Source of the DNA: Phytopythium helicoides | Taxonomy: Eukaryota > Oomycota > Peronosporomycetes > Pythiales > Pythiaceae | Reading direction: 5' to 3' | DNA length: 64,000 nt | Assembly: GCA_024867545.1 (NCBI GenBank) | Contig: JANFNE010000018.1 | Location: forward strand, 992,001 to 1,056,000 | Shown here: piece after piece, positions 12,557-21,277 of the stretch | How the letters are laid out: every line of letters starts with the position of its first letter | Numbering within the stretch: position 1 is the first letter of the stretch | Position numbers and translations under genes: made by a program | The notes under the pieces: generated by a model | The model's input: only the letters and a program-made list of their open reading frames with translations | Told to the model about the DNA's origin: nothing | The model's database searches: none

Positions 12557-12940
12557 CTAGGCGTCGAGGAAGAAGCGCAGGATGCGCAGCTCCTCGTCGC
12601 TGAGCGGCTGAGGCTCGGCGTGGAGCGGGATCGGCTCGAACTGCAGCGAGGCCGAGGGCGTGCTAGGCTGCTGCTGCTGCTGCTTGAGGTCGGCGTCCTT
12701 GCCAGCCTCGCGCTTGGGCTCGGCGCGTGCCTTCTTCTTGGGCGAGATTGGCTGCTGCTCCATGGTGGCGGGCGAGGTGGGCGAGGCCACGGCCACGTCC
12801 TCAGCGTCGCTGAGCTTGCGCTTCTTGGGCGACTCCATGTTGGGCCGCTGCTTGGGGGCCATGGGGGCGACCGCGGCCGCGTCGACCGGGTGCTGGCTGC
12901 TGTCCTCGTGCTGCTGCTGCTGCACCTGGGGCGAGGCCAT
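12557..12940 (-). CDS. small, disordered, NLS-rich protein
   Basis: Family not recognised. 127 aa from the ATG at 12940 (MASPQVQQQQ); an upstream in-frame ATG at 12991 is less likely. The chain is low-complexity: Gln runs, two SP-K-K-x-K/R motifs (SPKKRKLSD and SPKKKARAEPKR) that look like nuclear signals with adjacent CDK-type Ser-Pro sites, and several more S/T-P dipeptides. The only ordered-looking part is the last 16 residues, LSDEELRILRFFLDA, a short amphipathic helix. A regulated nuclear peptide or adaptor is inferred. Codon use matches neighbouring genes, supporting a real ORF. Confidence 0.6.
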   Translation of the reverse strand: MASPQVQQQQHEDSSQHPVDAAAVAPMAPKQRPNMESPKKRKLSDAEDVAVASPTSPATMEQQPISPKKKARAEPKREAGKDADLKQQQQQPSTPSASLQFEPIPLHAEPQPLSDEELRILRFFLDA

Positions 12941-14393
12941 GATGTCGTGGAGTGGAAGGTGGTGGGATCGCGTTGAGCTCACGAGCGGCAATTGGGAAGT
13001 GAGGCCGCCACCAGCGAGCTTGGCGCCGTGGTCGGTCGTGTGATGTGATGTCGCGCGCAGCCGTTTACGTCTAGACCAAACGACTGCAACAGCTTTCCAG
13101 CTGGGTAGGTATGTGTGTGTGGGGGTACGGTGTGTGAATATGTACTGTACCGTACTGTAGGTGGCGTGCGGCTAAAAAGATCACTTCGTCGTCCCCGGGA
13201 AAGGTCAGGAAAGGACAGCAACGGCAACGGCAGGGCATCCAGGAAGCAGGGACGAAAAGGAGGGAGATGCGCTCGCGCGACCTTGGCGCAACATGGGATG
13301 TGCCCAGACTTGCGGCGTTGGACGACGTGACTTGGTTTTTGTATGGAACTCGGCCGTTATCGGCGGGATTTTCGGAAGATGGGACCAGGCGATTTTCGCC
13401 CGTTTTTTAGAACGCGGCGGGGACGGGCGTTGGCTGGCGCACGCGGACAAAAAAACACTCACGCACAGTATAGTATCTGTACCGTAGAAAGGTGGGACTG
13501 ATGCCTCGCCTCTTGTCTCAAAGCTCGTCCTGTGTCATCACGCACAAGGGACGGGGCGGTAAGCTGCTGATTTGACACGCTCGCGCCGCTTCGCGTCCGG
13601 GCGATGCGCCTCGGTGCTGGAAATTCCGCGGCGATCTGCTTGGCAATTTTCGCAGGAAAAGCAGGCAGGTTCCGGGCCGGCCGCCGGGCTGCTTGAAAAG
13701 AATTCCGAGATTCCGAAGAGGGAGCGCAGGCAACGTTGCAAAGGAAGGAAGGAAAGATGGACGGATGGATGGAGAAGGAGGCGTGGCCGTCTGCGGGCGT
13801 CCGCCGGTTCAATGAGCCCCCAGCAGGATCCCAACAGCCTGGTTTTCCGGATCTTCTTCCTTCTTCCCTGAAAGCTGAGCGAGGGTCGCTCGCCTCTACC
13901 ACGCGTCCAGCGAGCATGCATGGCCCCCCATTTGAAAAAGCTCAACGTTTTTCGCGACGTGCGGCGAGTCCAGCTGCCCGGCCGGCATGGGGGAGGATCG
14001 CCGTGCCGCTGCTCCATAGGGAACGGCTCGTCAACAATCTCGTGACGGCCTCACACATGGTCGGTCCTGACCTGCCCGAGGCCGCTCGAAATCACGCACG
14101 CAGGCGTCTGGTGCCAGCCTCGCTGCTGGTCACTGCTTGAAGGTAATGGCTGACGCAGCGACACACAATCCCTTGGTGCCACACTTTTTCCGGCAAGAGA
14201 GCGAGCGTACGAGCGAGTGTAGCCCCTTCCGCGAGTGCCTTTCCTGTATGTAGTAATATTGTACCAAACTTTAATACATGTCCTTTGTGTGCTTGGGGAT
14301 ACACTTACTAATTGTGTATTCATACTTATTATTCACCACCCTTCATACGTGTAATTCACCACCACCAACAACAACAACAACGCCAGTCTGCAT
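12941..14393. other. long intergenic region, no gene recognised
   Basis: About 1.45 kb containing the promoter of the 12557-12940 gene. Open frames at 13459-14017 overlap one another on both strands and show no domains. A short AAC/ACC-rich simple repeat lies at about 14352-14382, beside the pseudogene's 3' end. Confidence 0.45.
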
Positions 14394-15716
14394 TCATTTC
14401 CCAGGCTTCAGCATGGCACGGAGAGCAGTCACAAGCTTCGACTGTTCGATGACGCCAACGCTTGGTCCACCTTCGTATGTCAAAAACTCGCCCATCTGCC
14501 GATTCATGCACTCGATCGCATGGTCAAAGTCAGCAAGATTGTCGAGCCTGCACAGCTCCGTCGACTCGAAGGGCGCTTGCTTCTTGTCGTTCGGGAGGTC
14601 ATTCTCATCAAAGAAGATGCCCTCGAATGTTAGCGTCCCGTACACCTTGATCTAGTGAGGATTCTCCTGTCGGACCACAAAAATATCCACCATTCGAGAG
14701 TCTGTGATATCGTTAGGCAATGGCCGCGTTCGATCAAGTCTCTTCTTCGAGAGATCATTGAATTTGTCTTTAACCTTCTGTCACTCCTTGGCGAACCAAT
14801 CCCTGAAGATTGCCCTGGCTTGGCGGACCTCTGCATTCCCTATCACGGCACGCTCAGCCTCATCTGTGATCTCCGGGTGGGCATTCATCGGCTTGAGAGA
14901 GCGCTGCTTGGCATCATAGAACAGTGGCCTGCACAACAGTTGCGTGCCCTGGTCAATGGTCTCTTCTTGCTGCTTGCGTGCCTCTCGAACACCTCCACGC
15001 TGCGATTCCTGTGCGTCCAGCGCCAGTATGTAACTCTGGTTGCGGGGAGGTGGGAGCACACGGCTGCGAGAAAGCATATCCTCCAGACGTCGGGTCTCAT
15101 TTTGTGTCTCCTGTATCGGAGTAGTCGTCACGGCGCTGTCCACATGCGATTGCTGGGAGCCGAAACCCTGGGTGCGTCCGTCCGTCGGTGTAAGTGAACC
15201 AGAAACACCTCAAAGCTCTTGCTCGCGATACGCGAGGATGTCGGGAGGTTGCGTGTTGACTTCAAAGTCCACCATCGGTAGGTCCGCGATCTCAAAGTCA
15301 CCGGTACTACTCTCGCTTGGGGCAACGGAGCGCGGGCGTGGTTCGTAGGCAATCCTTCGTGGCGACGAGCACTCAACCGAAGTCTGCGTGCTCTACGTCT
15401 GCGAGAATTGCTGCTCCATGGTTTCCGAGCCCGAGTTCTCAACACTCCGCGATGCACCAAGCGGTTCGATCTCAAACGTACTCTGGCTTGGTGCGCCGGC
15501 CAAGATGGAAGCCATTGTTGGTAGCAGCGGCGGAGTCGAACTCGCGCTAGGCGTCGAACTCGCGCTAGGCGTCGAACTCGCGCTAGGTGCCGAGGGCATT
15601 GGACTCACGCTGGGCGGCGACACTGGCCTTCCGTCTGGCGGATAGAGTGGGTCCAGCCTCGCTCGCTTTGTCTCCGCCGGGTTGAGCAGGTCCTCCATCT
15701 TGGTGCCGCGCGGCAT
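14394..15716 (-). pseudogene. pseudogene: 441-codon frame with four nonsense codons
   Basis: Reading one frame from the ATG at 15716 to the TGA at 14394 gives 440 protein-like positions interrupted only by TAG at 15395-15393, TGA at 15212-15210, TGA at 14783-14781 and TAG at 14654-14652 (codons 108, 169, 312, 355). No frameshift is needed anywhere. The product is not recognised. It has a Pro/Ser-rich N-terminus with a coding 18-bp tandem repeat (SASSTP, 15535-15588), a charged helical middle (RRLEDMLSRSR, REARKQQEETIDQG) and a globular-looking C-terminus (FDHAIECMNRQMGEFL). Stops of TAG/TGA type are what C-to-T changes at CAG or CGA would produce. A decayed gene or mobile-element ORF is the simplest reading. 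Readthrough or missed introns are alternatives. Confidence 0.7.
15535..15588. repeat. 18-bp coding tandem repeat
   Basis: Three tandem copies of GTCGAACTCGCGCTAGGC (the last with one change) inside the pseudogene, encoding SASSTP units on the minus strand. Copies remain nearly identical although the gene has stops, which suggests recent inactivation or recent repeat expansion. Confidence 0.8.
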
Positions 15717-15865
15717 ATTCAGGAATGTCCGGTCTTCTCAAATGTCAAGAAATATTCGAGTGCACAAGATTTTTGTACGATCAAGCCCAGTTCGCCCTGG
15801 GCCTTCCAAGAGAATAAATGACGAGATGTGAAAGCTACAGGCAGCTGCGGGATGCTTTTGCGACA

Positions 15866-15943
15866 CAAAAATCTGTCAGGATGCTTAGCGGCGCAAAAAT
15901 CGTCAACGCAAAATCTGTCGGGATGCTTAGCGGCGCAAAATCT
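15866..15943. repeat. 43-bp-period direct repeat
   Basis: Two tandem copies of a unit around AATCTGTCGGGATGCTTAGC (starts 15866 and 15909), with a partial third copy at about 15849. They lie 150-230 bp upstream of the pseudogene start. They could be a regulatory repeat or part of a degraded mobile-element end. No terminal inverted repeat was found. Confidence 0.65.
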
Positions 15944-17924
15944 GCGGCGGACGAGGCAGTCCTGCAAACTCCAGATGAGTCAGAATGACTGATACGCAAA
16001 ATTGCTATATTAGTATGTTTAAATACTACTACTAATGTACACGGTGCTATACTGTATCACTGCGCTCGCCGAACCCCTTCCGCGAGTGTTTGCTCACGTG
16101 AGAGCATCGCGCGCGGGCTGTGCAAGCGAGAGCCAAAGCCGGATGACGGTTCGGTCCACGCGACGCATCTCCCCGTGTGTCCACTGCTGCAGCCCAACGA
16201 AACAGCGGAGATGCGCCAGAGGTGCCGGTCGAAAATGATGCGCTGGCAACGGGGGAGCGGTTGGCTGGCGCCATTTAATCGATCGCACCCGGTCTGCCTG
16301 CAACGAGCCAACGGCCGGGGCCAGACGCGAGGAAACCACCCACCCGCCCGCCCACGCTTCTTCTTTTCTCCTCTCTGCTGACTTCTCATGCGGGCAACAA
16401 GCACAAAAGCTCGTCCAAACATGCGAAAAACCAAAAAAAAAAACAAATCGGCAAGTCGTGCATCTGATGTGTGAGCGAGGTCATTTCGAACATGTGGGTG
16501 TGCTGGCATCAAGGTTGATGATGATGATGATGCACGGCGCACCCTTGCTTGCCGCTAGCCGGCCGGCCGCAAATGACATGACAGCAATGTAGGCAGTCAA
16601 CGGATCGACCGTGGGACGTCGCGGGCGATCGATCGACACCGCTGGCTGCCGGCGCATCCCGGGTGCTGACACGTCAACCGCCGCCACTACACATACAGCC
16701 AGCGATGTGACGCCCGGCCGATGGGTTGCGCGAGCGCTCTGTCCAGTCGCGGCCTCCTCTTTGATGTGTCTTCACGTCGCGCCGAGAGCTTGATTGTTGG
16801 GAGGATATGGAATGCAATGCGCGTGCACCTTCGTGCAACGTTCGTTTTGTCGTGATTGTTCATATTTGGAACTTGCCGCCGACCATCTAGGCGCGGCTCG
16901 CTCCCCATGATGTGCATGACACGGAAAATCCGCGGCTGGCTGTCTCGCCACTCATTCATTCCATGCGCGCGCGCGACAGCATCTAGATTACCTTGCAGCA
17001 CCATGCACGCCAGGAGAGAAAGACTGGGACACGCATCTGGATGGCTGGGTAGAGATCAAGCCCAAAAAACGTGGTGGCGGCGGTTCGGAAAATCCGAAAA
17101 GGGCCACCATCTCACACAACAGCATTCATGTGTGTGTGTGTGTGTGCGACTCGCTCGCATCATCACAGCGCGACAGACTCTGCCGCTGATATCCTTGCCG
17201 TCGACGCTTTCCCCATCGTGTGGTCTGCATCCGAATCCGAATCTTGCGGCTGCTCCCCTTCCCGTCCGGGCCGGCGTGTCGCCCGCCGAGAGCGTGAGGA
17301 GCTGCAAACGGCCCCAGAGGGTTCAGGTCTCTGTCTCACTGTCTGTGTGTCGACGACAGTGGCACCTCGCTCCTTCGGCTGCTCCCTCCCATCCAGCCGC
17401 TCCTCTTGAACCATCGCGAACAACAAGCGGGCGAAAAAACGCGCCGAGGAAGAAACGGCGACCTGATCCTACGGCGCGCTCACGCTCGCTCGCCTGGTCG
17501 TCGTTGGTGCAGTGCAACACACAGAATAAGATTCCACGTGTTTGAAAAAAAAAAAAAACTATGCGCTTCACTATGGTCATGTTGTCGGTTGGTCGGACAT
17601 GCCATGCCGACATCATGATGCCGATCACTGCGGCGATCATCGCTGGATGATCCTCGCTCGCAGCTGCATGCGGTCGCCACGGATGCGGGGGATCTCGTCC
17701 GGGATCGGGCTCCGTTTGTGGTGGTTCGAGGCTTCCAACGCCTTCGACGAGGAAGCAAAAATCCGGCTGGGCTGGGCTGGGCTGGGCGGAGCTGGCTGCT
17801 CCATCGTTTTGTTTCCACCCACGTGCCATGCCATGGAGCGAGCGACGGCCTTACAGTACACCGAGGTGGTGCCGATCCTGGGCTCGCAGCTGCGAGCGAG
17901 CGATCCCGCGAGCCTTTGGACTCG
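15944..17924. other. intergenic region with simple repeats
   Basis: About 2 kb with no supportable gene. It holds several simple repeats: A runs at about 16433-16444 and 17545-17558, GAT repeats near 16516-16531, (TG)9 at 17129-17146 and GGGCT repeats at about 17766-17787. Overlapping open frames on both strands have no domains. Confidence 0.5.
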
Positions 17925-19660
17925 CTATGGACCGTCTTCCGTGGCGTCCGCGACCCTCGCGAGCATCTGCGCGGCTGCGGCCCTGGCTGCGGTCGCACGG
18001 GCGGCCACGGCGTCCAGCGAGCGGACGCGGGCGGCCCACTCGGCCACGGGGTCGCTGGCGGGGCCTCCGGGCTTGACCGTGGCCGCGGTCTCGGCGTCCT
18101 TGACGGCCGACCGAAGAGCCGCCACGAGATCTGCACACAGTCTCCGCGTGGTGGTAGCCACCTCGTCCTGGTCCTGGTCCTTGTCCGCGGCCTTCTTCTT
18201 GCTGCGGTGCCCCACGGCGTCCAGCAGCCTCGCGAGGCTGTCGTGGTCATCCGATGGCAGACTTGTCGTGGATTGTGCCGTCCCCAGCGTGGTCGGCTTG
18301 GACGGTGACGTACGCAGCGTGGATAGTGCGGCCACGCTGCGGCTGTGGATGGACTGTGGAGGCGGGGATGGAGACCGCGACCGCGAGCGACGCAGGTCCT
18401 GACGGACCTTGGATTCAGCTCCAGCCGCGATGGACCGTACGCGAGCGTCTTGTGGTCGCTGGGACGCCAGGCGGCCTCGTCGTGCGTCGTTGCGGCGCAC
18501 GTCATCCCACCACCGTCGACTCACGACAAACACGAGTGGCATGTTGTCCGCCGCTAGCGTTGCCTCCACGAACAATTCACTGCCAGGCTCCGACATGGAT
18601 GATTGATCTGGGATGCCTAATGTGGACGGCGTGGCCCGTGCATCCACCTCACGGCCGCGGTACACGGCCAGCCAGCCGCTGGCGTCTGCAATGTGACTAC
18701 GCTTGCACATCAATGGCAGTAGCTGGGCGAACGCAGCAGAAATGGGGACGTTGGAGAGGGTGAGGCCTAGTGGCGACGTCAGCGCTGCCGCAGACCCAGG
18801 ATGCACGACTCGGAATCGCAGCGTCGTCGTCGCTGCAGTCGACGGCAACGATGCGTCACCGCCCGTCCGCAGTAGGTCCACGCAGTGACTTCCAACGCGG
18901 ATCATGTGTTGGGCCAGCGGATCGTCCGGTCCAAGCACCGCCATGATTGCCATGCGAACATCAACAGCAGCTAGTGGCGAACTGGCAATTGGCAATCGGT
19001 CGCACACGGCGTTGAGCAACTCGCGCACGACAGCGCTCAGCATAGCTGTGGCATTGTATGAGAGCGAAAAGGCCGGATGGGCACCCTTGAGCACGGCAGC
19101 AAACTCGGACTCTGCGAACGGGTCGTCGGCTCGCCTCGCCCACTCGGAGCGTGTGCGTGCGTGGCGCTGGATGAGTCGCTCCTCGTCTTCGTCTGCGTTC
19201 GCTGATGCTGCTGCTGCCTTCTTGAGGTGCGGCGCATCGCGCGAGGCCAGCAGCCGCCTCTCGTGTAATTCACGCGATGTCGCGTCGTCAAGGAAGAACT
19301 CGAGCACGAGCGCGACGCCCTCCACGCGTGTCAGTAGCCCCGAGAGGATCGAGTGTCCGCGCAACGCCAGCTGAAGGTGCAGCACGCTCAAACGCGGCTC
19401 TTGCCCCCGGAACAGGTCCAGCGCGGCTGCAAACAGCAGCTCGCACAACGCCTCGACCACGGCAGCACAGAATGCCGCGGCTTCCTCCTAGCGACGGCAA
19501 GCGGAGCGTGAGGCGAAGCAATGCTGATGTCGACAGATGTCACGAACGCTACCGTCACGGGCTGGCCGAGCCCCTTGGCCAGCGTAGAGCGCAGCGGCAC
19601 CGGGTCCAGCGCCAGACGCCGGCGTAGCGCGCGGTGGCCACGCTCAGGGTCAGCTCGCAT
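17925..19660 (-). CDS. H2A-like/H2B-like histone-fold doublet fused to a SUMO/ubiquitin-like domain
   Basis: Two exons: 19660-19553 (36 codons) and 19487-17925, joined across a 65-nt intron (GTAGCG...CTAG), giving 556 aa. Residues about 13-100 match histone H2A: basic tail, LALDPV..L...LAKG for the alpha-N helix, AAVVEALCELLFAAAL for alpha-2, then LHLQLALR and ILSGLLTRV. Residues about 164-244 match H2B: VLKGAHPAFSLS, AMLSAVVRELLNAVCDR, AVDVRMAIMAVL, and PLAQHMIRVGSHCVDLL for alpha-C. Residues about 258-345 look like a SUMO/Rad60-type beta-grasp: LRFRVV, FAQLLPLMCK, YRGREVDARATPSTLGI, GSELFVEA. The C-terminus is Arg/Ser-rich, then helical and Ala-rich. Relative to H2A, the DEE of the acidic patch is HSI. 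Relative to H2B, the K120 position is Leu. There is no C-terminal Gly-Gly. A specialised chromatin protein is inferred. Fold assignments rest on motif alignment by eye. Confidence 0.8.
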
Positions 19661-20078
19661 GGGTCCATGCAGCTCGTCCTCGCTTGCCGCACGTAATTAT
19701 AGCCGCAATGGTGTGGATGTTGAAGCACGAATGTAGCCATCTCACGTTGAAGTTGTCGTCAAGATTCGAGTACCGTAAAATCGGTACGGTTTCGCATACC
19801 TGTACCAAAAAAGCGTATCAAACGAGACGGGTAGCGTCCCATACATTTTGCTAGATGCTGGCTGCCTCCATCTGTTTTTGCGTATGCGTTATGACAGGGC
19901 AATCACGCCAAACGATGGGTTGGGGCTAGGTGTCTGCGACATGTGTGTCCGGCGTCAACCGTCCGTTTTTCCCTTTTTACGTCAGTGCCTCATACTCTTC
20001 TCTAGACATTCCGGCGCCATCGCGTATCATGTGACTGTTCGATCCGACCGAAACGGACTAGCGTCGAATCTAGCGCCC
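19661..20078. promoter_or_regulatory. divergent promoter spacer
   Basis: About 420 bp separates the ATGs of the histone-fold fusion (minus) and the HAD phosphatase (plus), so both promoters lie here. A pyrimidine/purine-poor stretch with GTACCGTAAAATCGGTACGG at about 19768-19788 contains an inverted repeat (CCGTA..., ...TACGG) that could be a binding site. Confidence 0.35.
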
Positions 20079-21146
20079 ATGTCGACAACAATAGCCGCCC
20101 TCATGGCGGCGGGCCGCCCTCATGGCGCGCTGCTCACTTCGAATCTCGCGCTCCAGGGCCTCGACGCTCCGCCTCCTCCTCGTCTCCACCGCCTCCGCAC
20201 GATGCTGCAGCTGCTGCGCCAGTCCGCTCGCCCGCTCCAGCGCGCGTTGCTACCCGCCGCGGCCAACTGCGCGCTGCTCGGCGGCCGCAGCTTCGCGTCC
20301 AACGCCGAGGCGCCGGTGCCGTCGCCCAGCGCGCCGACGGCGGCCGCCAGCCCCGCGTTCGCGTACCGCGAGCCTAAAGCCGTGGCTCCGGCGCAGCGCT
20401 GCGCGCCGGCGCTCGTCGTGTTCGATAAGGACGGCACGCTGATCGACTTTACGCTCATGTGGGGCGGCTGGGTCGAGTCGCAGGCGTGGAAGGTTGAGAT
20501 GACCACGGGGCTGCCCGTGCGCGAGAAGCTCTTTGACGCCATGGGCTACGACTGGATCCGGAGGTCCATCCGCTCCAAGGGGGCGCTCTGCTGCACGCCC
20601 ATGGGCGAGCTGTACAAGCTCGCCGTCAAGGTGCTCGTCACCGAGGGCATGGCCGCCGACCGCGCCGACGAGGTCATCCGCCAGTGCTGGAGCATGCCGG
20701 ACCCAGTGCTCACGAGCCGCCCGCTCGGAGACATCGGTGCGCTCTTCCGCTCCATCCAGCGCATGGGCATGAAGATCGCCGTCTGCACGACGGACGACCG
20801 CCAGCCGACCATCGACACGCTGCGCCACCTCCAGGTCGAGCACCTCGTGGACGGTCTCGCCTGTGGGGATGACGGACTGCCCGCCAAGCCCGCCGGCGAG
20901 CAGATCTGGACGCTCTGCCAGCAGCTTGGTGTTGCACCCCACAACACCATCATGGTCGGCGACACGTCCACCGACATGATGCTCGGGAGGAACGCTGGTT
21001 GCGGACTCTCAATTGGCGTGCTCGGCGGCGCATCCTCACTCGAGGACCTGGCCGAGGACGCAGATGTACTCGTGCCGTCGCTCGACCGCATCGTCAAGGT
21101 GCTGTTCCAGTACAGCCAGCAGGCTGCGCGCCATGCTGACGAGTAG
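20079..21146 (+). CDS. HAD-superfamily phosphatase, probably mitochondrial
   Basis: A phosphoglycolate-phosphatase-like haloacid dehalogenase hydrolase. All four HAD motifs are visible: DKDGTLIDF (nucleophile Asp and general acid), CTTD (motif II), the Lys in LPAKPAG (motif III) and GDTSTDMMLG (motif IV, Mg binding). A helical cap lies between motifs I and II (VESQAWKVEM to VIRQCWSMP). The frame is open from 19848. The ATG at 20079 or that at 20202 (MLQLLRQSARPLQRALL) is the likely start, because the latter begins an Arg/Ala/Ser-rich presequence with RSFASNAE, typical of mitochondrial import. The substrate is not deducible; metabolite repair of 2-phosphoglycolate-like compounds is one option. 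Divergent from the histone-fold gene. Confidence 0.85.
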   Translation: MSTTIAALMAAGRPHGALLTSNLALQGLDAPPPPRLHRLRTMLQLLRQSARPLQRALLPAAANCALLGGRSFASNAEAPVPSPSAPTAAASPAFAYREPKAVAPAQRCAPALVVFDKDGTLIDFTLMWGGWVESQAWKVEMTTGLPVREKLFDAMGYDWIRRSIRSKGALCCTPMGELYKLAVKVLVTEGMAADRADEVIRQCWSMPDPVLTSRPLGDIGALFRSIQRMGMKIAVCTTDDRQPTIDTLRHLQVEHLVDGLACGDDGLPAKPAGEQIWTLCQQLGVAPHNTIMVGDTSTDMMLGRNAGCGLSIGVLGGASSLEDLAEDADVLVPSLDRIVKVLFQYSQQAARHADE

Positions 21147-21277
21147 TTGCTCGGCTCATCTCGTAGTAGTTGGCCAACGCCTCCGCGCGAAGCGGTCCCT
21201 TATCTATCCGCTCCCCGTTCGTCAGATGCTAGCACCAAATAGAGAATTACACGAGTCTAGCGCTGCTTGTTAACATG

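Noticed and set aside
14394..15716. Stop-codon reassignment as the reason for the four in-frame stops
   Set aside because: TAG, TGA and TAA all end real genes in this window (for example 35944, 50340, 6299), so the standard code is in use.
17480..18505. 341-codon minus-strand open frame
   Set aside because: Overlaps the histone-fusion C-terminus in another frame; Arg/Pro/Thr-rich shadow.
17925..19660. Viral origin of the histone doublet
   Set aside because: Intron, codon use and neighbours look like host DNA and nothing nearby is viral. Order and fusion partner also differ from what I know of viral doublets; not asserted without a tree.
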